64,000 nt of DNA from Muraenolepis orangiensis (GCA_027704905.1 CM051013.1:11712707-11776706), one strand, 5' to 3'. Counted from the first letter of the stretch, positions 46,306 through 59,545 are shown. Notes: generated from the letters alone by a model not told the origin. Program-made: numbers and translations.

Positions 46306-47183
46306 ACGTGGTCTGCGTGACAGACCAAGGCCTATACATGTATTTATGTCATACGGAGTCGTTTTGATACCTATTGCAATGTGTCAATTATCTGATTCCT
46401 TCAAGATGGCTGCACACATGACGTTAATTTAGGCTATTCAGTTTATTAACGGCTGTATTTATTTATTTATCTCCACAGATATTTCCAAATTTCAAGAAAT
46501 GAAATGACAATGAACAATATAAACCTGGTCATGTTTATATTAATTGGCAGCCATGATATTGCATCAGCAAATTGTCCCCCGATGAGTACAGAGTTGGAGG
46601 TGAATGTTGCCCTGCATGTTCTGCTGGTAAGAGCCAAACATCTGAACTGTTAAATGTATCAGTTAATACAGTTCTTAATTAAGAAATACATTTTGATTTG
46701 TATGAAATCGGTTAAAATGACAATTCAACAGGAAAGTATGTGGAGAAGGATTGCACAGACAGAACCATTACAGAGTGCAAACCATGTGAACCAGGAACCT
46801 TCAAAGCTGGCCGTAATGCCCTGAAGCAGTGCTCTAACTGTACACGGTGTGACGCAGGTACAGGCAACCCCCGATCTACTGTTCAACATTAACCATTCAA
46901 CATTATATTGTTCATGTTCGTTCAGAGAGGTTGTGTATGTTATCTCAGGTTGTCACCAACTGCGTTGTGGTTGACAGGTCTCGGCCTGAAGGAGAAGAAG
47001 TCGTGTACAGCAACATCAGATGCCCTGTGTGAGACCCGGGATGGATACTTCTGTGTTGACCCCAGTGGAGGTGGATGTTTGGCAGCTCAGAACCACCGTC
47101 TGACTTGTAGTCCTGGTCAATACATCAGTCAAAGAGGTTGGTGTCTACATCTAAACATCCACGTTAAATCGTTAAATTGAGTC

Positions 47184-47372
47184 CAAACAGGGTGCATTTA
47201 GGGGCGGCAGGAGTCTGTTGGGACTTGGCTTGGGAACCGGAAGGTCCCCGGTTCAAGTCCCTGAAACACATGGGCACTGCCGAGGTGCCCTTAAGCAAGG
47301 CACCAGACCCCCTACACTGCTCCCCGGGCGCTGTATATAAAATAGCTGCCCACTGCTTCGAATACTAGAAAA
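47184..47372. repeat. SINE-like repeat fragment in intron 3 (copy B)
   Basis: Counterpart of 19,662-19,850, with GGTTCAAGTCC near 47,250. Confidence 0.5.
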
Positions 47373-47399
47373 GGTTAAAGGCAGAAAACCGCACAGCAA

Positions 47400-47950
47400 G
47401 TTTGCAGACATCGGCTTGATAAGCGAGGGCGATGAGACGGAGTACAGAGATAAGGTGGTCCAGCTGACACGATTTACCGTGGATTACCGTGGAACCGTAG
47501 AGAGCGTCCTGATGAGTGGCGTCACCGTGTGGTACGGCACAAGAAAAGCCATCCAGAGGGTCGTGAGGACGGCAGAGAAGATCATCGGGTGTGCACTTCC
47601 ATGCATTGAGGAGATCTTTAGGACCAGATGTCGGAAGAAGGCCATGTTCATCATAAAGGACTGCAACCACCCTGGGCACCATCTCTTCTCCCCCCTACCG
47701 TCTGGTCGCCGGTTGCGCAGCATCCGTACAAGTACTAGCAGGTTTAAGGATAGTTTTTATCCACAGGCATTGCACCTACTGAACTGCTAGGAGTGCTGCC
47801 ACTTTCACTTTCATAACATTGTCATTAACATCACACTTACATACTTTGCTGGACTTTCTGGACTCATCACAGCTACTGCACTGTATTCTTATGTTGCTGC
47901 ACTACTGGCACTTTGCTTTTGGAAGATTTTTGTAAAAGAAACAAAAAAAC
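47400..47950 (+). mobile_element. LINE (L2/CR1-like) 3' end, plus orientation (copy B)
   Basis: The frame from 47,416 to 47,790 reads through RKAIQRVVRTAEKIIGCALP and FSPLPSGRRLRSIRTSTSRF to its natural stop. It keeps the RCRKKAM segment that copy A has lost. Confidence 0.75.
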
Positions 47951-47974
47951 ATATTAAAATACATACCATTTAAG

Positions 47975-48960
47975 TCCACAACACTTTGAACACTTTGAGG
48001 AACTTCTTAACCCAACTACACCCTCAATGGTAGAGACAGAGCTGGAGGATGAAGGACGGCAAACATCAATCTCCCTGGAGGAAGTCACTACGGTAGTCAA
48101 ACATCTCCGCAGTGGCAAAGCCCCAGGAGTTGATGAGATCCGTCCAGAAATGCTAAAGGCTCTGGGTGTTGAGGGGCTGTCGTGGATGACACGTCTTTTC
48201 AACATTGCGTGGAAGTCTGGGACAGTGCCTGAGGAGTGGCAAACGGGGTGGTGGTACCCCTGTTCAAAAAGGGTGACCAGAGGGTGTGTGCCAATTACAG
48301 GGGTATCACATTACTCAGCTTTTCACTCTTGCAAGGATCCTGGAGGGGGCTTGGGAGTATGCCCATCCGGTCTACATGTGTTTTGTAGATTTGGAGAAGG
48401 CATATGATCGGGTCCCTCGGGAAATACTGTGGGGGGTGCTGCGGGAGAATGGGGTGCGGGGGTCACTGTTGAGGGCCATCCAATCTCTCTACTCCCAAAG
48501 CAAGAGCTGTGTCCGGATTCTCGGTAGTAAGTCAGGCCTGTTCTCAGTGGGTGTTGGCCTCCGCCAGGGCTGCGCTTTGTCACCCATCCTGTTTGTGATT
48601 TTCATGGACAGGATTTCAAGGCGTAGTCATGGAGGGGAGGGGTTTCAGTATGGTGGGCTCAGGATTGAATCGCTGCTGTTTGCAGATGATGTGGTCCTGT
48701 TTGCGTCATCAGTGTGTGACCTTCAGCACTCACTGGATCGGTTTGCAGTGGAATGTGAAGCGGCTGGGATGAGGATCAGCACCTCCAAATCTGAGGCCAT
48801 GGTTCTTAGCAGGAAACCGGTGGATTGTCTACTCCAAGTAGGGAGGGAGTCCTTATCCCAAGTGAAGGAGTTCAAGTATCTCGGGGTCTTGTTCTCGAGT
48901 GAGGGGAGGATGGAGCATGAGACGATGCACTTAACACTGGTGCACTGCTGTCCATCTTGA
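47975..48960 (+). pseudogene. RTE/Rex3-like LINE reverse transcriptase fragment (copy B)
   Basis: Same fragment as 20,455-21,547, but about 125 bp are deleted at 48,318 between two CAGC occurrences, removing the GKVYSKVLE to RGTTDQ segment. The 2-base loss of copy A is absent, so the frame stays open from 48,286 through LLFADDVVLF to 48,960. Confidence 0.8.
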
Positions 48961-48990
48961 ATGTGCATCTATCTTTCTATCCACATTGGG

Positions 48991-49031
48991 GTATGACTGC
49001 ATGCATTCTATTTGAATGCATGCAGTCATAC
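48991..49031. repeat. Perfect 18-bp-arm inverted repeat in intron 3 (copy B)
   Basis: Arms identical to 21,578-21,617; loop TATTT instead of AATA. Confidence 0.9.
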
Positions 49032-49349
49032 AAATAGAGGTACAATAATGAATGGAAAAAGGTTCTGCTTGCTTCACCACATCCCACGTGTACCTCCATG
49101 GTTACATTCAAGTTTATGATCAAAATTGGCTTCAGAATTGTTGGAGATTGCATTGTGGAATTGTGTAGTAGATACAAGATTTTATTGGCCAGACATAGGA
49201 ATGCTTACTCCCCATTCCCTCCCACAATATATATCTTAAAAACACCATAACAATAATAGATAAAATAAAATAAACAAAAAAGAGCAGCAAAGTGACTTAA
49301 ATGATATGTACATGTTTTTTAGTTTTTTTTACAAAACCTTTCAAAGCAT

Positions 49350-50920
49350 TTAAAGTGCCAGTAGTGCAGTAACTGTGATGAGTCCAGAAAGTCCAGCAAA
49401 GTATTTAAGTGCGATGTTAATGACATGTTATGAAAGTGAAAGTGGCAGCACTCCTAGCAGTTCAGTAGGCACACTGCCTGTGGATAAAAACTATCCTTAA
49501 ACCTGCTAGTACTTGTACGGATGCTGCGCAACCGGCGACCAGACGGTAGGGGGGAGAAGAGATGGTGCCCAGGGTGGTTGCAGTCCTTTATGATGGACAT
49601 GGCCTTCTTCCGACATCTTGTCCTAAAGATCTCCTCAATGCAATGGGTGTGCCATTGGGTGTCATCGGGTGTGCAATGGAAGTGCACACCCGATGATCTT
49701 CTCTGCCGTCCTCACGACTCTCTGGATGGCTTTCTTGTTCCGTGCAGTTGTGTTGCCGTACCACACAGTGACGCCACCCGTCAGGACGCTCTCTACGGTG
49801 CCACGGTAGAAGTTCACTAGCCACCTCTGGCTTATACCGCTGTTTCTGAGGCACCGCAGAGCATAGAGGCGCTAGTGTGCCTTCTTCAGCATGACCTCCG
49901 TGTTGCGTGTCCACACCAGGTCAAATCTGTAGTCCAAGAAAACGGAAGCAGCTGACGAATTCCACCGGTGTCCCGTCCAGGCTGATGGTGGAGTGGGTGC
50001 CCCGGTGGTTCCTGAAGTCCACGATGAGCTCCTTGGTCTTGCTGACATTCAGTGCGAGGCTGTTGTCCTCACACCATCGCGTCAGCCGGACCACCTCATC
50101 TCTGTACTCCGTTTCATCGCCCTCACTTATCAAGCTGATGACTGTGGTGTCGTCTGCAAACTTGATAATCAGATTATTGCTGTGCGTGGCAGTACAGTCA
50201 TGTGTGTACAGCCGGGGACTGAGGCAGCAGTCTTGGGGTGCTCCGGTGTTGAGGACCAGAGTGGATGAGGTGTTGTTCCAAATCTTCACCACTTGAGGCC
50301 TGCCCGTCAGGAAGTCCATAATCCAGTTACAGATGGGGGCGCCCAGACTTAGGTACCTCAGTTTCAGGACCAACTTGGAGGGAACGATGGTGTTGAACGC
50401 CGAGCTTTAGTCAATGAACAGCAGTCTGACATAGGTGTCCCTCCTGTCTAGGTGCTGCAGGGCCGTGTGTAGTGCCAGGGAAATGGCGTCGTCTACAGAC
50501 CTGTTTGGTCTGTATGCAAACTGGAGTGGGTCTAGGGACTCAGGGATGGACAAGTTTATATGCGACATTACAAGTTTCTCCAGGCACTTCATGGCTATGG
50601 GTGTTAAAGCCACTGGACGATAATCATTGAGGCATGTTACCTTGGTCTTTTTGGGTAACGGCACAATGGTTGTCGCTTTGAAGCACGCTGGGACGACAGA
50701 CTGTTGCAGTGATGTATTGTAGATGTCGGTGAACACAGGAGCCAGCTGGTCAGCGCAGGTTTTGAAGACGCGGGATGGAACTCCGTCTGGGCCGGCTGCC
50801 TTCCCCGCCTTCACCCTCCTGAAGATTCTGCGGACCTCAGACAGTTGTAGAATGTAGTCCTCTGGGCTGATGTTCAAGTTGTTGGTCGGATCATGGTCCC
50901 TTTCAAAGCAAGCAAAAAAC
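49350..50920 (-). pseudogene. LINE (L2/CR1-like) reverse transcriptase, minus strand (copy B)
   Basis: Counterpart of 21,950-23,520 with the same breaks. The 49,921-50,373 frame retains SLGAPICNWIMDFLTGRPQV and the FADD-containing segment. Confidence 0.8.
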
Positions 50921-51287
50921 GTTTAGCTCGTCTGGTAGGGTAGGGTCATTGTTGGTGACTAGCGACTAGTTTCAAACTGTCCATGTTTTACTTTTACAAA
51001 TGTACTTACATTTCAATCTATTCTTATTAAATACACTTAGTATTAATGTTAACAAATGTATTACATTTATTTGCTGAACCAAGCTGCTATCAGTCAGGAT
51101 TCCACACTCTTTTGAATATGTATGTGATCGTGAAAGTGTTTAAAAAAAACATGTATATTTTTCTACAGGAACAGCACATAAAGACACAGAGTGCCTTTAC
51201 TGTACTGATGGAACATTCTCAGATGGCACATCAACGTCTTGCCAGACCCACACAAAGTATGTGTTAATTTCACAATTGATAGATGTC

Positions 51288-51408
<121 letters not shown>

Positions 51409-52204
51409 AAATCGAACATGTGTACTACTCTCGCATTGGGTGACATAACTGAATCAATAGTCCTGGTGTATGACACATGGGAATAAATACATCTATGCCC
51501 AATTACCAAAAGCTAAAAATCCATGGTCTGATTACCACTGCAACACTATGACTCTTCATGCAGTTAAATATTTGAGAAAGAGTGGGAGGAATCCACAAGA
51601 GGTTTGACTCTTTAGCTATTAAAAGAACACCTCCGAAAACTAGGAGTAGTGACTAGCTCCCAAGGCGTTCATCATGCCTATTACTTAGTGCTGCTGATCA
51701 ATCGTGTTCATCTCTTTCATAAACCACTGAAATGTACGTCGGTGGGGAGTAGTAGTAGGTTTGATTCAATGTAATAATGTGGCTTGTGTCCTTTTTATTT
51801 CAGGTGTGAATCTGTGGGACATAAGCTGATAAAACCAGGAAGTGATTCAACAGATTCTTTATGTGCAGAACACGGTTCAGACACGGGACGATTGCTGATA
51901 GCAATGTGTACATTGGCATTGCTTACAGGCCTCATGACTTTCTTGTGTATTAGTTTCTGTTTTTTGGTTGACAATTTTCTTTTTAGAAAAAGACACTAGA
52001 TTAGCGCACAAGATTAAAAAAAATATATTTTCGGGGACTTCGGGCTGGTTTAAGCAGCCTCGACTGGCCCGAGGCAGACTGATTAGACTCTATGGCTGGT
52101 GAGGCTGCACACCTGTGGGCCCTGGTTAAACCAGCCACCAACACACACACACTGGAGAAGCGTGCTATAGCATGTACCATCTGCTCTGTTCTACAAAACT
52201 CTGC

Positions 52205-52210
52205 AATAAA
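52205..52210 (+). terminator. Candidate poly(A) signal of copy B receptor
   Basis: AATAAA about 200 bp after the stop. Surrounding sequence (AATAAACCAGTTTCC, then CCTGTGTCCTTGTC) also resembles the end of an LTR, so the 3'UTR may be retroelement-derived. Confidence 0.45.
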
Positions 52211-52299
52211 CCAGTTTCCTCATCACCCTGTGTCCTTGTCTTCGAGAGGAGCCCTCAAGCAGCCGTTTTATTGGCTTGCGGCAGCGTCGACGGCTGCAA

Positions 52300-53280
52300 C
52301 AATTATATATTGAGTATATTGTGTGGAAACATAGCATATGAGATGTTTATATGAGCATTATTGCTTCAGATTGTTTCGAATGAGCTCCATTTACATGCAC
52401 AACATGCATGCTTTGGTGTGGGACAATATTATTTGCAACATTAATCCATACTAGAATGGGGCGGACTAGCCTTCAGAATCCCCACTCACCAGGTTAGTCC
52501 TATTTATACTGATATTGCTAATGACATATTTTATGCTAGGCCTATACTCTCAAATGTGTTTTGTGAAGTTTCCCTAAATCAACCAATATCTTGTGACTTG
52601 TGACTCAACCTCCTATTCAACCCAATGTCCTTCTTTAACAAATGCATCATTTCCACTGAACCTTAACGTGGACATACACACAGGAGGCCCCCCTCCCGAG
52701 GAACGCTTTACATGCTATTTGCCTCCATAATACTGGTTGACAAAATGTGGCATTTTGTTGTCTAAACAACGTGTTTAGATCACTTAGTCCCGAGAGGCGC
52801 TCAGGCAAATCGTCTGCCAGACCAGGTGTGTTTGCACAATATGGTCAATATGAGTCTCAAATGTCCACCCGAAAGGCAAATTCAGCCGGCCACCTGGATT
52901 GTTGATGGTTTATATTGTGGATTCCCTCCACTGCACTCTCTAGAATTGAGGTGTTGATATCTAAAACAAGACCATGTTTTAGATATTGTGTGCAAGATAT
53001 TTAATATTTTCTATTTTCATTTAGTTTTTGTTATTCGGGGCTGTATTGGCATAACTTTGGATAGCCACTTTTGAACTTACATAACAGACATGTAAGAACA
53101 ATTAACTTCATTTGAGAGTGGAACGCCTTTATTTAAAAGCATTGCAAACACTTTGGTTGGCAAATAGCAAACATTTGGCCAAATACAATTCAAAGTAGGT
53201 AGATAGGTACATATTGTACACCAGATCACCTTCATTTTCCAACATTCTGTGCTATATGATTATTATATATATGATTTCCT
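52300..53280. other. Intergenic, no gene recognised
   Basis: Single-copy sequence in this window between the receptor and a LINE fragment. It has no open frame of note and no motif I can support. It is missing from copy A through the fusion deletion. Confidence 0.6.
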
Positions 53281-53288
53281 GCCACATG

Positions 53289-54042
53289 ATTTATACTGTT
53301 TGCTGGCGCCTCGGCAACTGCCATCAGGCCCCTGGAGCTCATTCAGAAAGCTGCAGGTCATCTGGTGTTCAACCGACCCAAGTTCTCCCACACATCTACC
53401 CTTCTTCGGTCTCTACACTGGCTCCCTGTAGCTGCTCACATCCAGTTCAAGACTTTGGTACTAGCCTACAAGGCAGTAAAATAAACAGCTCCATCCTACT
53501 TCCAGGCAATGGTCAAGCCCTACATCCCTGCCCGTCCACTTCGCTCTGCTACTTCGGCCCGTCTGCTTGCCCCCTGACTTAGGGGCCCTTGTGGCCGATC
53601 TACGAGGTCACGGCTCTTCTCTGGCCTGGCCCCAATTTGGTGGAATAAAATTCCCACAGATGTTAGGACTGCAGAGTCGCTGCCTATCTTCTGCCGCAGG
53701 CTGAAAACTCATCTCTTTAAGAAATACTACCTGGATCCTTCCTCCTAGCGCATCCTCTTATCACTTTTTACTAGTGTACTAGCGTCTTACTAAGTAGATT
53801 GGCTAAGTAGATTGACAGGTAGATATTGTTCTGTATTCTTTGCCAACTTACTGTACTTTTTACCTTATTGTACTTTTACCTGAACTTATTGTACTTTTAC
53901 CTGAGCACTGGTTCTTGGAGACGTGTTAGGAATGAAATGCACATTTTACTTCTGGTGACGAGTTGTTCTCTCACCTTCCTTTGTTGAAACACACTATTAA
54001 TAAGTCGCTTTGGATAAAAGCGTCTGCTAAAGGACTGTAATG
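53289..54042 (+). mobile_element. Rex1/CR1-like LINE 3' end
   Basis: Broken frame reads FNRPKFSHTSTLLRSLHWLP, VAAHIQFKTLVLAYKAV, then FSGLAPIWWNKIPTDVRTAE and RRLKTHLFKKYYLD, the usual end of fish CR1/Rex1-type RTs. The 3'UTR ends in CGCTTTGGATAAAAGCGTCT with a short ATGTAATG tail at 54,035. It carries stops, so it is dead. Confidence 0.78.
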
Positions 54043-54485
54043 TTATGTAATGATATGCCCAATGTTTGGAGTTGTCAAACGGTTGTTGAACGGATTATTG
54101 AACAGGACATTTCCCAGAGCCCCAGAGATACCACCTGGTCATCTCTGGCCACCTCCAAAGTCTGGCCTTGCTAACAGATGTGTGTCACTTATCGGAGAGA
54201 TCGCTGAGAACACACCGGTCTTCTACTTCACGGCACATCTGACCTCATTTTACAGTGAGCTCATACTTGATGGTCGATAAAGAAAAGATACAAATTTCCC
54301 CATGCAAATAGTGTCACCCTTAAATCAACAACCTGTGAAAATCCCAACAAAGAGGTTTTGCCGCTCACACACGCTCCCTTCTTTTCAGTCGTCCTCCGTG
54401 CATCCAGAACACTACGAGGTCACAGAGACAGGACCTGACACTCGACATATAGACATATATTGCTAACCTTCAGACCTGATACAGC

Positions 54486-54734
54486 ATGTTTAGCGCTGGA
54501 GATAAGTACTGGCTCATGCTCCTCCTGACTGCGGTGGGTTCGGAACCCGACTTCCAGAGGAACGTGCTCCGACTCCCGGGCGACTACTACATCTCTGGGT
54601 TCTTCTCTCTCCACAACTCGGACGGACTGAGCAGTGGCAGGCCCGCCTTGGACGACTGCAAAGTGTAAACAAAAATGTTTTTGGATTTTTTTAATTATTT
54701 TGTATTTATGCTTTCATCCGACGTTTTCATCAAC

Positions 54735-54822
<88 letters not shown>

Positions 54823-57800
54823 TGTGTGTGTGTGTGTGTTTGTGTGTGTGGCTAATTTATTGACTGGCATCAATAAATATCTAGCTGTTCTGGCTACAGG
54901 GAGCTATATGAATGTAAAAGGAAAAAAAATAAGCTTTTATTGTCTACACCCAGCCCAATCCCCCCCCCTATTGGCTATTGACCTTCAAAACACTTACTTT
55001 GTATCCAGAGGAACTGAATACAAGCACGGCTACCACCTGGCTCAAGCCATGAGGTTCGCCGTCGAGGAGATCAACAACGGCTCGGGACCCCAGCGGCCCA
55101 TTCTCCCGGGCGTCCTGCTGGGCTACCACCTCTACGACGTCTGCTCCCTGCCGGCCGGTATTCTGGCCACCGTCAATGTGATGCGGGACCAGGAGCGGAG
55201 AGAACGCCTGGCCTCGCGGCCGGACTCCACGCCCCCGGGGCCGGGCCTGGAGACTGGCCCCGTGGCCGTCATCGGGCCGGACAGCAGTAGCAAGACCATG
55301 TCCCCTGCGGTGTTGATGGGAGCCTACCTGGTGCCTCAGGTAATAACCTCCTGTTATTGGGACCTGGAAGTCACAAGGTAGCATTTCAGTGTGGAAACTA
55401 TTGTGACATTGAGGTTTGTATTAGGCCACCAAGGTGCTCAAAACTCTCGCAACTCATATTTCAATGTTGTCTTTAGTGGATGTGTTTATTTCACACTTAG
55501 TTTTTTATACATTTCAATCACCCAGATAACTTTCCCATGATGTGCATGATCATATCCCCAGATCTCCTACGAATCATCGAACGAAATGCTGAGCAACAAG
55601 AAGCTCTACCCGTCGTTTTTTCGCACCATTCCCAGCGACAAGATCCAGGTGGTCGCTTTGCTCGAGCTCCTGGTGCACTTCAAGTGGACCTGGATCGCCC
55701 TCCTGGGCAGCGACGACGCCTACGGGCTGCAGGGAATGCAGAGCTTGTCCCAACAGTCCGCCCACCACCACATCTGCATCGCCTACCAAGCCGTGCTTCC
55801 CAAGCCCACGGCCACCAACGGCCAGACCCGTAGGAACATCGTGGACCGCATCCTGAAGACCAACGTGGACACCATCGTGCTGTTCTGCAGCAAGCCCAGT
55901 CTCGCCGGCTTCTTCCCGCTGGTGGTGGAGCGCAACGTGACGGGCAAGGTCTGGCTGGGCACCGAGGACTGGATCGCATCTGCTCTCATCGCGGACATCA
56001 CCGGCATGGACACCATCGGCACCGTCCTGGGGTTGTCCGTGGCGTACGACACGATTCCCGGCTTCGGGGAGTTCGAGAGGAAAATGACGGAAGCGTCCAA
56101 GCGCGTCAACGCCAGTGAGTTCTCCGAGCTTCCGGTGGGTACCCTCGGAGAGTGTCTCCAGAACACAGACGTGTACACCCTGGCAGCCAGCGAGAAAACT
56201 CTGGACACCTACGACATCGCGTCATCGTACAACGTGTACAAAGCGGTGTACGCGGTGGCCCACGCGCTGCACCGAGCGCTGGGGTGTGACCTCGGACCCT
56301 GCGACATGAGGAGCGTTCATCCTTGGCAGGTGAGATCCAGCACACACACGGGATGGAAAGGCTGAGGGGTGACTTAGTGCCTTATGCCGAGAATTTGAGA
56401 ATTCACGACCTCCTACTAGAAAAAGTGCAATGGAACGCCATCCGAAGTCGTACTTTCTATTTGTGAACTCGGACCAGATCCATCCGTACCCCGACTTCAG
56501 TTTCTGACGTCACATGAGAATTGCGCCACACAGGGTGTCAATATTTCTAAGAATATTAAGTTAAATTACTAAGTTTCAAGGTTTAGTAAAAAAAAAATAT
56601 ATATAATATAAGTAGAATGTATATAAGTATGTTACTTAATGCATCTACACCCCACCCCCCCCCCCCCCCCTCCACCACCACCTTGTGACGGTCAGCCATG
56701 CTTTCTGTTTACATTGTGGAAAACTTTGAGGTCGTAACTCGAAAGTTTCAAGTCGGAAATATACGACTTACGAGTTGTCTGTAACGCGGGATAAATACAC
56801 ACCAAATGATCCCTATTTTACCACGAGCTATGTGTAGCGCTTGTAGTGACATCACACGTGGGAGTGTCAACGCAGATTGTTGTTAGATGTTGACAGATTG
56901 GCCTTCCCGGTTGCTAGGCTACAGTCAACTGGGTCGGCCGGTAGGTTGATCTAGTCATCGTGCATTCGTTGGACACGCCCACATTCGATGTCACGAGACT
57001 CGAGGGTGTGTAAAGCGATGTAGAATATGAGCCCTTTAATAATAGGCTGTATCGGCGTATTTTTTTAAATTTATTTATTTTATAAATTTGATTTTATTAT
57101 ATATATTTTGTTATGGTATTGTTTTGGATATGCATACTGCGGGAGGGAATGGGGAGTAAGCATTCCAATGTACCTGTTGCAATTGACCAATACAAATATA
57201 TTGTATCTTGTATCTTGTGTGGATCTCTCATTTTATACACCTTCTTTTCCCTCCCAATCAGCTCCTGCCGTGGCTTAGGAAAGTACACTTTACCGTGGGG
57301 AACTCATCCATGTACTTTGATGAGAACGGAGACCCGCCCACAGGGTATGACATCGTGGCGTGGATTTGGAGAGGAAGCAACTGGACTGTCCGAGAAGTGG
57401 GCTCCTATACCCCTCTCCCCAGCAGGCTGACGGTGGACACCTCTCAAATCGAGTGGTCCCACCCTGGAGGCTCCACATCAGTAAGGATGGCTGATAGCTG
57501 CTGTGCAATTTAGTTGCATAAAACACCTATACCATGAACATCTTAATTTAGTCATTCCCAGTCTTGTTTTTGCCCGGGACCCCGTTTATACGTGTTTGTG
57601 CATCTTCTCCCACACACACGGTGTTAACCAAATCAACATCTGCTGGTAATATCCATGTCCCGGTGTACGTATATGATGGCTGGTAATCATGAGACATTCT
57701 CTTCGTTGATATAGACCTTTCAAACCTTTAAACACTTTTGAATCCAAAGTATATCAGCAACCCGTCTATATGCATATCAGCCAACCAGCCAAGGTTGAGA

Positions 57801-59224
57801 GCCACTGCCACCCTACACAGAATCCGTTAAACCAAACGTGTTCCTGCCGGTCGCTCCCGTCAGGTTCCTTTGGCCATCTGCTCTCCAGACTGTGAGGCGG
57901 GCCACCGCAGGCTGCAGACCGGTCAGCACAAGTGTTGCTTCGACTGCCTGGCCTGTCCCGCCGCCACGTTCCTCAACAAAACGGGTAAATTAAGTAGCGT
58001 TCCCATATCCACACACGGTAGTTTCGCGGTAGGAGAACTGCTCACTAATTATTAATAGTGCGGAGTGAGTCACCCGGCGTTTCGTGCGCTCATAATGCGC
58101 ATGCACGCACCTATTTCACCAGAAGAGGGCACCATTACATTGTGCCATACGCTTAATTAAAGCGGTAATTGAGGTATATGGGTCTCGTCGTATTTTAAAG
58201 ATCATTATTTTTAGAATATAATTCTAATTGTAATTCTCCCCCCCGCCCCCCGACTGGCTTAACTTGGACTGCCTCTTTCTCTTTCTTCATCATCCCAGGA
58301 GCCACAAGTTGCCAGCCCTGTCCCGAAAAGGAGTGGGCCCCCCCGAAGAGCGAGAAGTGTCTGAAAAGGGCCGTGTTTTTTCTGGCCTGGGACGCGCCCC
58401 TCTCCATCGCTCTGCTCCTGCTGCTGGCCGCTACGCTCCTGCTGACCACGGGCTCCTCGGTCGTCCTCCTGCTCCACCTCAACACCCCGGTGGTCAAGTC
58501 GGCGGGCGGCCGCACCTGCCTGGTGATGCTGGCGGCGCTGACGGTGGCGGCGGCCAGTGCCTTGTGCCACTTCGGCCCGCCCACCCGTCCGGGCTGCCTG
58601 CTGAAGCAGCCGCTGTTCGTGGTCAGCTTCGCCGTGTGCCTGGCGTGCGTCACCGTGCGCGCCTTCCAGGTGGTCTGCATTTTCAAGCTGGCGTCCCGGC
58701 TGCCCATGGTCTACGATACCTGGGCCAAGAACCACGGGCCCGAGTACACCATTCTGCTGCTGTCCGGCGCCGTGCTGTGCGTCTCCGTGCTCCGCGTGGC
58801 GGCCCAGCCCCCCGGGCCCTCCGCCGACCTCCGCTTCTACGCCGACAGCGTGGTGCTGGAGTGCAGCGGCACGCTGTCCCCGGGCTCCTGGGTGGAGCTG
58901 GCCTTCGCCTCGCTGCTCAGCGGCCTGTGCTTCGCCCTCAGCTACATGGGCAAGGACCTGCCCGCCAACTACAACGAGGCCAAGTGCGTGGCCTTCAGCC
59001 TGGTGGTGTACATGATCAGCTGGATCTGCTACTTCACGCTGTACCTCATCAGCCGAGACCCCTTCACCATGGCGGTCAACGTCTTCGCCATCCTGTCCAG
59101 CGTGCTGGGCGTCTTCGGCGGCTACTTCCTGCCCAAGGTTTACATCATCCTGTTCAGACCGCAGATGAACACGTCCGCCCATTTCCAAAACTGCATCCAA
59201 ATGTACACCATGAATAAGCAATAA
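54486..59224 (+). CDS. tas1r1: Taste receptor type 1 member 1 (T1R1), class C GPCR
   Basis: Six coding exons by GT-AG signals and protein continuity: 54,486-54,664, 55,009-55,339, 55,562-56,329, 57,262-57,480, 57,864-57,984, 58,299-59,224; 847 residues, normal for the family. Residues 1-18 signal peptide; about 25-490 Venus-flytrap ligand domain (LPGDYYISGFFSLHN, LGYHLYDVCS, AVIGPDSSS, YPSFFRTIPSDKIQV, WTWIALLGSDDAYG); about 500-555 cysteine-rich NCD3G domain; about 565-825 seven helices (NTPVVKSAGGR, YMGKDLPANYNEAKCVAFSL, GGYFLPKVYIILF). The GHRRL, DVCS and YNEAKC contexts favour T1R1 over T1R2 or T1R3. T1R1 pairs with T1R3 as an amino-acid taste receptor in taste-bud cells. Exons 3 and 6 are strongly GC-rich. 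It is the only intact copy; copy A keeps a remnant of exon 6. T1R1 rather than T1R2 is my judgement from peptide pattern. Confidence 0.88.
54737..54850. repeat. (TG)n microsatellite in T1R1 intron 1
   Basis: About 114 bp with small interruptions (GTGGTG near 54,814; TTTG near 54,840), 72 bp after the exon 1 donor. Intron 1 is only 344 bp, so the tract is one third of it. Confidence 0.96.
56330..57261 (+). other. T1R1 intron 3 with poly-C tract and LINE-end fragment
   Basis: Largest T1R1 intron (932 bp). It has a poly-C run near 56,655-56,670 and, at 57,106-57,222, a fragment like the inverted sequence at 21,765-21,835 (GGGAGTAAGCATTCC, then TTGTATCTTGTATCTTG), a common LINE 3' end. Confidence 0.6.
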
Positions 59225-59499
59225 TAGGAGATACCGTTTCAAAGGGCAACCCAGGGAACTTGAACAACAACCTTACAATGAGCTAAATAGTATATATAAC
59301 TATAGTCGAATGGTTCTGGGTTTGAATCCAAAGAATACCTGTAGGCAACCTTGAACAAGATGCAACTAACTCATACCTAAAAGTCATGTATCTGAACTCT
59401 GCTAAATGACTAAATAGTAAACGGTTGGTGGCACTTTCCAAACAATAATCTTTTTAGATTTGTAGGACTATTTTTCTTGTCATGTATCCTTCCTTATCT

Positions 59500-59505
59500 A
59501 ATAAA
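59500..59505 (+). terminator. Poly(A) signal of T1R1
   Basis: AATAAA 276 bp after the stop codon; conserved at 25,099 in copy A. Confidence 0.65.
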
Positions 59506-59545
59506 GCTAGAATTTACATGTTACATTGTGGCTTTAGTCTGAGTT

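Larger units (their letters stand above)
41550..46466. repeat. 4.9-kb tandem unit 5 (second unit of copy B)
   Basis: 4,917 bp, starting at the same hAT-internal point as units 3 and 4 and ending next to the true exon 1 of the copy B receptor gene. The unbroken TATTTATTTATCTCCACAG acceptor sequence follows. Confidence 0.9.

Noticed and set aside
54486..59224. Vomeronasal V2R or calcium-sensing receptor instead of T1R1
   Set aside because: Six-exon layout, 847 residues and peptide matches such as YPSFFRTIPSDKIQV and YMGKDLPANYNEAKC fit T1R1 better.
58195..59242. Long minus-strand frames opposite T1R1 exon 6 (170 and 327 codons)
   Set aside because: Antisense shadows caused by the high GC content of the exon; peptide composition is meaningless.
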